Source: Sporothrix humicola
Lineage: Eukaryota > Ascomycota > Sordariomycetes > Ophiostomatales > Ophiostomataceae
NCBI GenBank assembly: GCA_021396245.1
Contig: WNYE01000005.1
Span: 496,001-560,000 of the forward strand
Reading direction: 5' to 3'
Length of the DNA: 64,000 bases
Below are positions 10,724-23,373 of the stretch, piece by piece (position 1 is the stretch's first letter; the number at the start of each line of letters is the position of its first letter). The notes beneath the pieces are model-generated. The model had not been told where the DNA came from, did not search any database, and saw nothing but the letters and a program-made list of their open reading frames with translations. Position numbers and translations under genes: made by a program.

Positions 10724-13700
10724 TCACAAGAAGCCAGACTCGGCCAACACTCTGTTGGTTCGTTAGCATCATTCATTTCAAGGAATTTTTAGGGGGGTCT
10801 TTAGGGGGGTATGTGGACAACAACTTACCTCACAATCTTTTCGTCTTCACGTTCGCGGGGCTCCACCTGCAAACTCTTGTCGTACATCTCGTGCACATCG
10901 CCCGCCGCCTGCATGTTGCTCAGGATGTAGTCCTGCAGCTCCACCACCGGCTGCAGCAGGTACGCCACGTTCTGGTACTGCTGGATGTCGCGGATCACCT
11001 CGGCTGTCTTGGCCCGCTTCGCAAAGTTGATCAGGTTCGTCTTCTTGATGATCGACGGGATACCGTCCTCAATAAACGTCAAGTCGGTAAGGTAGACACC
11101 GAAGAAGGGAATGCACGGCGGGTTGGCCGCATGCAGTGCCTCGCGGTACTCGCCAAAGTTCTTCGTGCTGGCCATGAGCTTACGCATGCTCTCAAGGATG
11201 CCCTGTGTCTTTTGCGGCACAATGTCCCACGTGCGCTTGAGACGTGCAATCGGGGCCGTGCCCAGCGCCGAGATAATGGACGTCAACGTCGAGAAGTTGT
11301 TGAGGCCACGGCATTTCTGCAAACGTTAGTACAATTCAAAAAGATTTTGGGTGAAAGGGGGAACATGAACTCACGTCTGCCACTGCAACAAAGTGCTTAA
11401 TGACGACAACACGCTTCTTCACGTCCGTCTGCGCCAGAATCATCTCCGCCACCCAGTTGGTCATCTGGTTCGAGTGCAGAATCAGCGCCTTGACGTTGGG
11501 TGCAGGCTCTGGTTCGCCCTCGGCCACCTTCTTCTGCCATGTCTTGTTAAGACACTCGGTCGGCTTGATCTTGCCGTACAGCCGCGACTCGATAATCGTC
11601 AGCTGGCGCGCAAACTCGGTGACATCAATGTCCAAGAACTTGAGCTTCTTCATGTTCTTGGGCATAATTGGTGGCGGCGTGTTCTGGTTCAGTGTTTGGA
11701 TCAGGCGCCGTGCACCAGTGTCTTTGCCGCTCAGACGCTGGTCCAGGACAGCCATCAGTGGCGCTGAACCCGGTGTCTCGGTTGACTTGACCGTGTCTCG
11801 CGCAAAAGTGTACACGTCGCGGATTAATTGCTTCGTGTCCTCAAGCGACGCATCCTCCATCCAGAAGTTGTCAAACCAGTTCTTGATAATGTTGACAACG
11901 CGGAACCGGATCAGCTTCTGCTTGCGGTCACGCCACTGCTCAAACTCGGTTTGTGTGAGACCCTCGGGCGCCTGGATACCAAACCGCTTCACCAGCAGCT
12001 CAAACAGCTCGCGCGCCGTCGTAAATGACCGATATGTGAGGAGGAACGTGTTGTTGAAGCTCGAGTCCAGCTTGTCGTGCCGTGTGAGCTGCTCAACAAG
12101 CGCAAGCAGAGAGCCACCCTTGACCTGTGGCGGCTGGATTTTGAGATCCCAGGACAGATCGTTTTCGAAATCGGGCCGCAGGAAGTCGGGTGTGTCGTCG
12201 ACCATTGGGTTCGATTGTGGTGAAGGGTCCTCGCCGAGCAGCTTCTTGAGCTTGGAGTAGTCGCCGCCCTTTCTGTAGGCCTGCGCCGCCGCATCGTTGC
12301 CTTCGGTGAAAGACTGTGCCTGGATCATTGGTGGTCGAGGAACAATACCGCGAGATTCGGTGCGTTGATGGGTGAGCGTTGCTGAAGACGAAACAGAGCC
12401 TGCGGTAGATGGGACGACTGTAGAGGCTGCCGAAGAAGCATAAGGCATCGTCTCGCCACGGCGCAGTGGCTCACGAGCCAGAACATGGTCGTCGCGGCGA
12501 GAATCTGATGCCTGCTGCAGGTTGATCTGGACCTGTTCGGACAGCAGCTGCAGCGAGAAGCCGATATGTGATGAGTTCGTCTCGAGCGCACGGGCACATT
12601 GCCGCACATACTCCAGGCGGTTCTCAAGAGCTTCGCCGCGGACTTCTGCCCATTCGTCGGCAAGAGGGCCAGCGACGGCCTGGCAACCCAGGAGAAGATC
12701 GGAAATGTTGTCGTAGAGGCTCTGCTTGTTGGTGCTAAAGTCGGCAAGTTGCGGGGTCTGGAAACTGTTGCCCAGAACAGACAGGTCGATCGATTCGATC
12801 ATCGCAATCCACGGCTTGAACATCTCCAGGACCTTACCGCCGGCTATGCAAACGTTGTTGCCAATCACTTCGTGCTTGAATGGTGTCACGACCTTGTCCG
12901 TCATTGTCAGATATTTGTCAAGCTCACGGATGCTGGAAACCAGCATGCGCTTGAACTCATCCAGTCTCTCGAGAAGCTTGCCGTCCAGGACGGCCGAAGG
13001 TTCTGATGCACCCTCCTCGTCGTCCAAGAAGTTGGATGTGATCGGGTCGCGGGCACCCAGAGAGTTGTTCTGCCAGCTGCCACCCGTGCTGCTGCCAATA
13101 ATAAAGCCAGGGAAAAGACGCGGGATCTCCTCGCCACGCTGCTGACGAGCAACCTCAACATAGCTAAAGACACCGAGGAGAACTCCGTCCGCCTCCTGCA
13201 GACACTTCTGCACGGACTCTGCATTTGGCCAGTCGGCAGCGGCAATGTGCGAGGAAATGACCAGCTTCGAGAACTTTGACATCATATCTCTGAAATGTGG
13301 GTACAGGGCCTTGTTCGTCGAAATAATAGATGGTTGTCCAGAGTGGTTATCCGTCGTTCCAGATCCAGCGGCAAGGAGCAGGCGCAGGTGGTCGGAGATA
13401 TCCTCGGCACGTGCCACATATTCAGAGCGGTTGTTGGATGTGACTGCATCGCGGTAGCGGTCGATCGACTTCTTCATATTTGACACGAGGCGGCTCCACG
13501 TAAGTGGCGGCGTTGTGCCATCGTCAAAGAACGACCGAGGGATAGTCGCTGCCGTGGGCAAGTTGAAGGTCGTGGAAGTAAACGAAGTGGCTGCTGCAAT
13601 CATGGGCGTAAGACCGTTGCCGTTGGCACCGTTTGCGCCGTCCTGTCCGGGGGCTGATGTCTTTCCACGGGTTGGCGACTGGCCGTTCATAGACTCCATG

Positions 13701-14540
13701 GAGATAGTGGGAGAGAGTGTGTCGTTGGGGTAAGAGCGGTGGTTCCGAGGCTGTTCATAAAGTTAGATATGGGTAATAAAGACGAATGTGCCAACTGGCA
13801 AATAGGAAGTAGAGAACAAAAAGGCAGGGCACAAAGCAGAACATGAAATGAAAGGAGGAAGGAAAGCATGGGCTATTTCTTACCAAAGACCCGCGGGATG
13901 CCATAAGGATCGATTCGCCCTCCATTTCGGAAGCTGAGTTCGCCGAGTCTTCGTCCTCGTTTTGGGTCAGTCCCCTCGCCATCATCTCCGGTGGAGGCCG
14001 TGTGCGCTCGGGCACATTCATATTCATGCGGTCGCGGGGGCCACTTTCGGTCGCTGATGTGGGCGATTCCAGGGGCAGTTCCATGCAGCTCTCACCCGTC
14101 ATCGTGTTGTAGTAAAATAGACGGCCGTCAGGAGTTGCTTGTGGTATCCAGTAGTCAGCGCCTGAGCGGCTGACGTTTGAGTCCGTGCCTTCTAACGGGA
14201 GACCGGTGATGTCGTCTGTGTCGTCGTCTTCCTCGTCGTCAAAGCCTTCCTCGTAGACATCCTCCTCCATATCCTCGTCGATGTGGTCGGCCACGCCAAC
14301 GCCATTTTGTTCGGATTCCGGAAGCTCGTCGGCGCTAGTCACAAGCTGGCAGTAATTGCTCGGGAACCAGCCACGGACGCCGTTGATAACGCCGTCCCAC
14401 CAGCCGCTCTCCAGTTGTGTTATAACCTGGATGACATCGCCCTCGTGGAAACTCAAGCTAGTTCTGTCGTCGGCTTCGTAATCGTAGAGGGCCCGGACGT
14501 ACATGGCGCCGGGAGGCGCCGTTCCCACCATACCGTTCAT
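10724..14540 (-). CDS. cdc25: Cdc25-type Ras guanine nucleotide exchange factor (SH3, WW-like, RasGEF_N, RasGEF)
   Basis: Four exons (14540-13884, 13750-11375, 11316-10829, 10751-10724) give 1182 residues. SH3 domain at about residues 12-68 (ALYDYEADD, SGWWDG, GWFPSNY); an acidic stretch; a WW-like segment near 126-156 (YWIPQATPDGRLFYYN) whose second tryptophan is replaced; a long middle region; RasGEF_N at about 750-880 (LLTYRSF); and the RasGEF catalytic domain at about 920-1155. The motif HFVAVADKCRGLNNF spans the third exon junction, which confirms that intron. The protein should load Ras with GTP at the plasma membrane and so act on cAMP and MAPK signalling. The last exon is 28 nt: it completes R1174 and adds VLAESGFL and a TGA. 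The end DEKIVRVLAESGFL closely resembles other fungal Cdc25 C-termini. Introns are 133, 58 and 77 bp. Confidence 0.93.
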
Positions 14541-16050
14541 GAGAAGATTTGGAACGACGTTGTCGTCGCGGGAGTTAATGAGTTAGAAAATAAGGTTCAA
14601 AAAAGCCAAGCAAATATTATTGCTCGACTGTCGTCAATGAGACTCAAGTGAGCTTCGTGAAGCTGCCTTGGTATTGAATGTGCACCGATGCTGAGTTCGA
14701 GCTTTGAGTCATAAGCATGGCGTGCTCTCGTCGTGAAATGGGTGTTGTTGAAAAAGAAAAGATACGGCGACAAGTCGACAAGCTATCGTCTTTCCGTTCC
14801 GTCAATAAACACTTTAAATCGGGTAGCACCGACCGTGAGCCTTACCAGGCAGCGTAGGCGAAGGCAGCCGAAGGCTAAGAGGAAGAAAAAGAAATACAGA
14901 AATTCAAGTGAGACGTATGTCGCGAAAGTCGTCGAGTGATCGGCCAGCCGGGAGAAGAGAGCCTGCTGTTGAAAACTAATTCGACAGCAGTATGGCGTAC
15001 TCTGAAAAAAGAGCCGACTGAGGCAGAGCGAGCAGCAAAGAAAAAGATGGCAATAGCAGTGGGGTCTTCAAGGAGAAAGCTGATGTCAACCCGATTGTTT
15101 TTTTCGTGTTCTCCTCAATCTTATTTCTGATGCCAGCGTTGCAATGGGCTCCTTTTTTTCTCGTTGTACCTCGTTTCCGTGAGGTGACCGCTTTTCGGAC
15201 ACTTGAGGTCTGTCCAAGCCAGCTGAGGATCAGCAGTTCTACTGAAAGTTTGTCTTGTATCGAGAAGATCGAACAACAATGGTGGCTGCCCTCGAAAATA
15301 GAGTCCAAGACGGCAGGCGAAAGTCGAAAGGCGAGCGGTGCTTTGGCGGCGTGTCGTAGGCGCTGCACTGAGGCCGTTCAGTATGAAGTAATCGAGAAGG
15401 CGAACTGAGAGCCGATCGAGGGATAGAACAGGTCAGGAGAGGAGGGCGTCTGGTCTGATATTCGCTTGCGCTTGGCTTTGACTTCTTTTGAGCCTTGTAA
15501 GGTCGAAAGAGGGTTGAAGGAGGCTGGTCGGGAAAAAAAAATGTTGTTGTGGTGTCCGTTCGTGAAAGAAGGGGGAAGTGACAGCAACACCAGCGGTATG
15601 GGAAGGCGTGGCCGGCGATTGTCAGGGCTGAGAAAGGCGGAAGGAGGTGGTAGGAGGTAAAGAAAAGTGACACCGAACTCTGGTCGCGGAAAGAGTGACC
15701 GTGTAAAAAGTGAAAGGAAGCAACGTCGTCGGTCTTGTTCCTGCCCCTCTCGGCTCCAGGTCGTGGTTTTGGCGATTCTTGCCTCGTTCGGAGCAGGAAG
15801 GAGAAGGCACGACCTGCTGGGAAAGGAGAAAGAGGGGGGCTCCAGGTTGCGCCCTCTGCGGGCAGGAGGGAGAGAAAGGGGGAAGGAGGGGTCCAATAGC
15901 AAGCGAGCGTTGGGTGTGGTTGGTGGATTTGGTGGATAATGGGGAGAGAGAGAAAGATGAGCGGAGTCGGAAAATGGTGTGTTAGTGGGTTTGGCAGTCG
16001 GGGCCACACCACGCTATGTGGGCAGCCAGGCCAGACCAGGCCGTGCCGCC
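14541..16050 (-). promoter_or_regulatory. Promoter and leader region of cdc25
   Basis: Purine-rich on the + strand and hence pyrimidine-rich on the cdc25 sense strand, most clearly at about 15470-15970. This is the usual look of a fungal promoter and leader. The long open frames here read as Ser/Pro/Leu-rich low-complexity sequence, the product of CT-rich DNA, and are not called as genes. Confidence 0.5.
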
Positions 16051-19000
16051 GGTATTAGCCAGCCGTTTCAGAGGGCAAAAACACAACTGTTCGGTGTGTG
16101 GTACGGTGCTCCAGCGCTGTTTCTTCTGCTCGTTCTGTTTCTTTTCAGCTTTGTGCACTTCCAGGCGAAAGGAACGTTGTCCAATGCCTCCTTCCTGTCT
16201 TGTTGTCGCTTGTGCCTTTTCCCGTATCTCATGATAACTTTCCTTCCGTCGTATCTTAACTTGTATTGCATCGTAGCAAGAGTTGCTCCTGCCTTGTCTG
16301 TCTGACCGTTGCGGGCCTTGCCCAGCTCGCTCCTTCCCTCCCTGCAGAAAACTTCCCTGCAGACACGCGTATCTCAACTGGGCCCCTGCCCTGTGCGTCT
16401 TTTCGCTGTTTTTCGTCCTTCGTTCTTGCCATGTCAGTTTGCCTATTTCCATTTATGTTTTCCCCCTCCCCCTATTCATGTCCCCCTCCTTTTCGGCCGG
16501 TTTATTTCGTTGCTGAACTGCAATGGGCATCTTCCCCTCACTGTATATTTCATTTTGCTCATTTTGTTCATTTCGTTCATCTTCTCACCGGCGCTACGCC
16601 AAATTCGTTTTGGGCCTCACCTGTCAGGACTTCTCTTCGTCTTCTTTTCCCTTTCGATCGCTTAAGCCCTCTTAGCATGAAATGCACGATGCACGCACGG
16701 CCACAATCATGTCGCTGGGTGCACACACACATGCCTGACGCCCTTTTTGTCTGTCCTGCATATTGAGAACCACATTGAGAACCTCCTCGCTCCTCCACCT
16801 GCTGGTGGGACACCCTCTTTTCTCTTTGGGATCGCTGATCTCCTGGGATGGGCATCTGTTCGTCTGCTTTGGGCTGTTTGGCCGCTCTGCAGATGGATGA
16901 AGTCGGGAATTGGCCAAAGCCGTTCAGGGGCTCTGCAAGCATCTGGCCTTCTATCAGACTCTTTGGAGTATCTTCCTTGCAAGTCTCCCTTGTTTTGCTG
17001 CAGATTCACGACCCAGGCTCGCAGGCTGGCGGCGTGAGCACCAACAGCTTGGCAGGCCCTGGCATCACTACGCCATTCGGTGCAAGTAATCTTGGGGCCG
17101 GGCACTAGGAGCCTTGAAATGCGCCAAACAAAACCGCCGGATGCGACTACTAGCAGGATGCTTGGGGCGTGGCACGAGTATTGAGGCCAGAGCCGTGGCA
17201 AACAGCAAGCATCTGGGATACCTCGAGAAACCTTGAAAGAAAACGAATCCCTGAAAGAGAAACCACAAAATAATCCAACAAAGGATCCGGAAGCAACAGG
17301 CTTTGTTCCAATAGGAGCCCACTCAAGGCTCGCGCGTTTCTGGCTGGTGCACAACAGCAGCCACGGCCTTGTCTGGCTGTTTTGGCTGTTTTGGCTGGCT
17401 CTCCTGGCACAAGATGGACGCCAGCTGCTGATGGGCCTGGTGGGGGAGGACCGCGAGCCGAGCCAGGAAATGTTCCAGGTGGCTTCCCCAAAGCGGCAGA
17501 ACAATAACGCGACAATGAACCAACAAGGGACCTTGTCCACCAGCACCTGCTCGCCAGTGGTTGGTGCGGGACTGTCTCTCGGACAGCTTCTCCATTTCAT
17601 ATTCACGAAAGAATAAGACACAATGAGCATCCACCGTCGCAACTCTTTCGTTGTTCTTCACCGAGCCTGGCCGTGCACGTCCCCACGGTATGTACATATA
17701 GAACAATCAACAAGTGCAAGGGCTCTTGGCGAACAGTGCTGCAAAACAATGACACGTTCTATCTGACTTTATCTCACGACATACACAGTATCTGCTAGCA
17801 CAACCCCAAAAAGGCAAGACAGAACAAAAATCAAAGCCAGACATATTGAGAGGCTCAAAGCACTGGCCCCCTGATGTCAACGTCAATATACCGTGACCGA
17901 TATATCTGGCTGAACTCGCCCGTCTGCCAAGATATCATCTCTGGCCATTGCCTGCTCTTTCATCACGATCGATGGCTCGCTTGGAAGATCCAGCTTCTCA
18001 TGACTTGCAAGAAAAACAAGATGGTGGACTGGATGAAAAATGTGGGAAGCTGTGGGCTGTTGAATCGTCAACAAGGGCAATGATTCACAGCGGTCTGTCG
18101 TCTTACATGCTCTGCTTCCTCACTCACAAGCCCACATGTCCCGGCCGGCTGATGCCTCCCTCATCGTCCCGGTTTCACCAGGCATAAAACATCCAACGCC
18201 AGAAAAGAACAGCAGAAAAGCACAAAAAATCGGGAGATGAGCTCACTGGGCAAAATCGAAAATACCTAAGATTGGGAGCGCCACAGGGCAAAAAAGTTGG
18301 TCACGGAGATTTGTTTGTCTCGATTCCATTTCCTCTTTTCTCCTCTTCTAACTCCTACGAAGTACAAACACTGGCAAACTGGTCTTCAACTGGTGATTGA
18401 GAAACCTCCTCCTTTCAGCTGCCACTGCAGGCCGCCTCTTGCTGCTTCCTCGGCCCATGTTCCTGCTGTGGTACTTTACGCTTTTCTCCTCTTGTTTTTC
18501 GTACCTTTTTTTTCTCTTTTTCCCTTTGCTTCTTCCCTCTTTGTTCACTGGTATCGCGTTACATGCTGCCCTCTCTCCACACCCCCCTCCTCGCCAGCCC
18601 GTCCCGTCTCGCGTGGCTCGGCCGTTCTTCAACCGCCGAGTGGATCATAATTCGTTTTGCCCCTTTTTTCTTCTTTCCTTCTTTTCTTCCATTCTTCTAT
18701 GGCGTATTTGTTATTGTTCCTTTTTATTGTTCTTTCTTTCCCTTGTTCCCCAGGTTCCCATATGGCATGCGGAGCATTGGGCATGGTTTTCCTCGTGTCC
18801 TGCTTGGCATGGCCTTTTCGACGGCTTCGCATTCATCCACGACAACACTCTGAAAGGTATGATGTACAGAGTACGAATACGGTTTGTCCAACCCTACCTT
18901 TTTCGTCAGCCGGCTCTGCCCTGTCACTGCATGCGATAACCTGACGCGGCTTGTGGGTAGTGCCAACAACACCTGCGTCAGGGTCATCGAAAAGTGAGGG

Positions 19001-21899
19001 GGGGTTGTTGTTACCACGAAACCAAATGCTTCACATGGAGCTGCAAGTGCAAAAATCCCATACGTTTTATCTGCTGTCTACCGGCCGAACCACATCAGAC
19101 CGGTCCAACCCAGACCAGCAGCCTTTCAGCCTTCCCTTTCCTCGTTCAGTGTTCAGCATTCAACATTCACCCCTGCCGCCTCACACTCCCAAGTTTAGTT
19201 GTCGGAAAGCACATGCGAATGATAGAAAAGGACGGCAAAGCCAGAAAAGAACAATATCAAATCCTGAGGGACGGCACAGGGCACATCAGGCCGGACATGT
19301 GGAGCCTCCTTGTTCTGGATGTGCGGTTGCGAGGCGCATCATGAATCGCCAGACCTGCCTTCCCCCGCAAAAAGAGAAAAGGACAACCGAAAGGGGAGAC
19401 GGTGCAACGGGCGGGCGGCCCGCTGACAGATATATTGCAAGTTGCAGATGTTGAATTTCCCAAAAGAGAAGCGAGTGTCAGGCATCCTCAGGTGCCCTAA
19501 CGACGTCCACCTATCAAAAGTCAACGGAAAGTGTAGATTCGCCAGTGGTAAACATGAGCTCCTCGACGGACGTTGGGATGGGACGAAGGCCAGTGCTGTT
19601 TATCAAATCTTCATGCTATGCCAGGCAAAGGCATAATGACAAAAGGGAATAAGGGACGAAGAACACGGGTGCCTCGTCTTTTTTTTTTCTCCGGCTGCTC
19701 CCCCAGACACTGCCTGCTGTTCATCCCATTGCGGTCTCTTTCAAACCTGTGCAAAAAGCAGGGTCCCCCGAGTCATGCAGACAGAATGTCTCTAGACCAC
19801 TCGTATCACTGCTACACGATGCACAAAACAGAGCATCCTACAGGTGTAGGGTGCTCCTGATCACAATCACTGCCGCTGAACCCTTGCACTTCTATTCCAA
19901 AAAGGAATGCCATTGCAGGCAAAGGAAGCGGGAAGACGGAGAAAAAACAAAGTCGTTCAGAAGAGCAAATCCGTTGTTCCTTGGTGGAAAATCATACGTC
20001 ACCTACTACACATCTCAAACAAGGTTTGGCTATTGCGATAAACAGGGCAAGAAAAGCGAGATGCTGTCTGAAAGAAAAGCAGCACGACAGATGGCAGCAA
20101 TGTCAATATCCGAAAACTCGTGGTATCCCATCCGTGCATCATTACCGCCTTTTATTACATGTCGAATGACCCTTCCATGGCACGGTCAACCGACCGGCCA
20201 TAATAGACCGGCCACATCGGTGCCGTTGCCAAGCAGCCGAGTGGTACTCCGACTCGGAGCCCGGGCGGCTTCTATCCAACATTCGTTCGGTTCTATTCAC
20301 ATCACCCTGGTGCTTGTATATGAGCCGCATTGCGGTGTACCAAAGAGAACTGTATGTTTGTCAGGATTACGAATAGACCGATGTGGTCATATTCTTGATT
20401 TGCAGGATTCTAGAAATGGCATTCCCGAATGTTTGTCGCATCGCCTTTTAATTTCTTCTCCTTCCATTTGACCATCCGGCCCTACTACAGCGGCTTGACA
20501 GCCCCCAATCGCGGCGCATTGCTATATTTATATCATTGTGTTTAGAAGTCCGACGTGTGTATGCAGATATACGGCGTGCAAGCGTGGCTCCCGGCTTGTT
20601 GTCTGGTTAGGAATCAGGGCGGCCTGCGATACTACCCACCGCAACCACACTTTTCACTCTTTGCCCTGCGAGCCTGGGAGTTGACGTGCAGCACAGCGAA
20701 TACGACCGAAGATGGTTTGCAAGGACCCTGTCAACAACACATGATTGGGGAGAAAGGAGGCTCGTGCTCAACAACAACTTCACGGATCACGCGCTCAACG
20801 ACACACGACAACGCACGACAACGCACGACGCGTCCAAGCACTGCGCACCCCCGATGTGTCTGCCGATCCGAGCAGCTCCGGCGATCGGGAAATCCGGGGG
20901 ATCTGAGGGTTTCCGAGGATTGACGATCGGTCGTTGCCGGCCTCTCAGGGCATGCCAACAGGAACGGCTCGAGATGTGCTTGTTGATCGCCGGCAGCCTT
21001 GTAAAATGTGTGCCCCATCGGCGCCGGGCCGAGTGGACGGCCATTAAGCATGCCCCCAGGCCAAATACGAACTACATGGTGAACACGATGGGCAGATGGC
21101 TGCAAGGACCGGGGAGCGATGGTCTGACACAAATGCTCGGAGCCGCTGTCTACGCACCACCACCGTCAAGCATTACCAGAAAAATTAACAAGGAAAATCA
21201 AACATCTCGACCAAGTGTCGTCTGGACGCGATGGGCACTGAACTACGCGCCCTGTATGGGTTTCCCAAGTCTACGGCCGCCCATTCCGGTCCATGTACTT
21301 GTCCGCCCGCATGCGAGGCTGTGTCGTCCCCCGTCGGCTTGTATCTATTTGCGGTGGCCTGTCGAGACTCCGCCTGCCGTTCCGCTCGAAATTCGAGAGC
21401 CTGCAATATGCATCGACATGCTTCGGCATGGTCTGTGTTTCTACTGCACAATGGAGGCACTCTTCCCGATCCAACAAGTATGCCGGTAGCAGAAAGGGCA
21501 TCATGGGGACAGCCTCGCCATTCATCCCATATCATGTCCCGACGTGGACACATATCAAGATGCTGTCTGGCAGCCATAGGACGACTAGCAGAGGCCGCCG
21601 CTCGTGTGGCACGGGCTTGTTACGGCCATGTCATTATCGACAGTCCTATCTTGTGTTGGCAGACTGGAGGGATATGGCATCGCATCTATCTATCCACCTT
21701 GATGGGAGATGCAGCCAATGCAGCAGCACTTTGTAGCTCGATTGTCGTAGCAGATATAGAGCCGTCCAGTTCTCACAAGAGTAACTGTAGACGACTATAT
21801 ATCTGTCAGACCGGTTTACTTCAACAGAGTAATTTTGCAACTTATCTATATGTGATCGTGCGTGTGTGCCGAGTCTGGGCGCCGGTGTTGATACGACTG

Positions 21900-22230
21900 T
21901 GGTGTTTTCAAAAATATGTTTATTGTATGAAATATATTCTATAGTGTATTGCCTCTTGCCTGTATTTATTTGTTTACGCTTATTTTTTTATTTCGTTTTT
22001 CTTGCTTTTATTTCACATGTTAAAATAATTATAAGAAAAACAAATGAATAAAAATAAAATACTAGAAATAAATCGAATGAAAGTAATAATATAAACAAAC
22101 AGGCCGTACAAAACACAATAAATATACAATTATGAAATCACATCGATCATAGACATAATGCCAACAGCATATGCAAATCCCTAAACAATATACTATTAAA
22201 GGCCAGAAGTAAAGTAAATAGATTGCTCAC
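21900..22230. other. AT-rich island in the gene desert
   Basis: About 330 bp dominated by A and T, with runs of A/T-only sequence, bounded by DNA of ordinary composition on both sides. There is no coding potential. It could be an old decayed element, a nucleosome-depleted site or simple compositional drift. Confidence 0.45.
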
Positions 22231-23149
22231 CCAGACAACCTGTCCAGGCCCAATTCCATCTGTCCACACACGCCTACACTGACATCTTACCGGCCAGCCT
22301 CGGCCATTGATTGTTCGCCGGTTGTTCTACGCACGTGTCTGGCCGGAGGAAACGGAGAATGGACCGGCGTACGTACAGATGCATATGGATACAAACGGCA
22401 TACATCCTACGGCATGCCGATATTCTACCTCGGTGGTTTCGTGCATGAAGATGCTACGTTTGTACATGGGCTGGGCCTTCGAATCCAGGTTCATTGTGTT
22501 TTGACACCACGGTGCGGGACGTCCCTCTGGTTTACGGCGTGCTCAAGTTTCCTCGAGGCGGTGTGCCGTGTGGACCGGCGGGTTTCTTAAAAGAGAAAAA
22601 CAAATGGAGAAAAAGAGAGGGAAGAGGGACGCCGAAGACAACACTGGGGTCTCCCCCACCTGCTTCACCGACTCGAAGGCCTGGACTGGACAAAGACGAG
22701 AACAAAAATGCAAAAAAAACAACAACAACGAACGCTTTCTAGCGGTGTCGTTCGTGGGGTGGTTGGGAGGGGAGGAAAGATGGACGAGAACAGTAAAAAG
22801 AAGAGGACTGAGGGAGCATTGGACATGCACGAGATGCAGGAACCAGGGGTTGGTTTTCAATGCAGGTGTGCCTGGTGAGCCTGGGTATTTTGTTGGAGGA
22901 CAACGATGCACAACAGCGTCCGGAAGGCCGGCCGTCGGGGAGGACAAACCGTGCCGGGGTGGGAGGAGACAGAAAAAAAAGAGAGAAGAAAAAGACCAGG
23001 CTTCACTGCATATCATGAACTCAGTGGACCTGGACGGGGCCGGACAGGGTCTGCATAATTTTCTGTAAAGAGACTTTACAAGCATGGTGATGTGGCTGGT
23101 TCGATTCTGTATGCGGGTGAGTTAAGGTTTTCTTATGCAATATGAGTAA

Positions 23150-23373
23150 GGTAAGATGCATTTCTTCGTCTTCGTCTTCACAATGCTGCCCGCCGTAGTT
23201 GATGTGGATATCCCGAAAAGTCGGTGATGGACGGACGTCTTCCGGGACGATATCATGTCTGATGCGGACTACGGGCGGCTGAATGGACATCTCGACGAGT
23301 TTGATCTTGAGACGAACAAACGGATAGTTCGTTGAGGGCACGGCAGCTTTCCTCCAGCAAACCGTGATTGTTT
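23150..23373 (-). pseudogene. Possible orphan exon or gene relic
   Basis: The - strand is open from just after a stop codon near 23400. From about 23373 it reads a fairly protein-like segment containing AAVPSTNYPFVRLKIKLVEM and then RIRHDIVPEDVRPSPTFRD, ending in an acidic CEDEDEE stretch near 23160. Many codons end in C or G, unlike the surrounding desert. An ATAG that could be a 3' splice site stands just upstream; the only internal ATG near its start is within the segment (LVEM-SIQPP). After the acidic stretch the composition decays to non-coding. I do not recognise the family and see no partner exons. It may be a relic of a gene or transposon, or chance. Confidence 0.2.

Noticed and set aside
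15239..16012. 257-codon open frame on the - strand upstream of cdc25
   Set aside because: It is a low-complexity Ser/Pro/Phe reading of a pyrimidine-rich leader and overlaps another equally long frame on the same strand.
16707..17642. 311-codon open frame on the - strand of the desert
   Set aside because: Composition is R/S/W/C-rich with no motif, stops are simply scarce in local GC-balanced DNA, and open frames overlap it on the other strand.
18951..21944. Chain of + strand open frames of 167-267 codons
   Set aside because: They lie in different frames, have random-looking composition, no conserved motif and no convincing splice sites that would join them.
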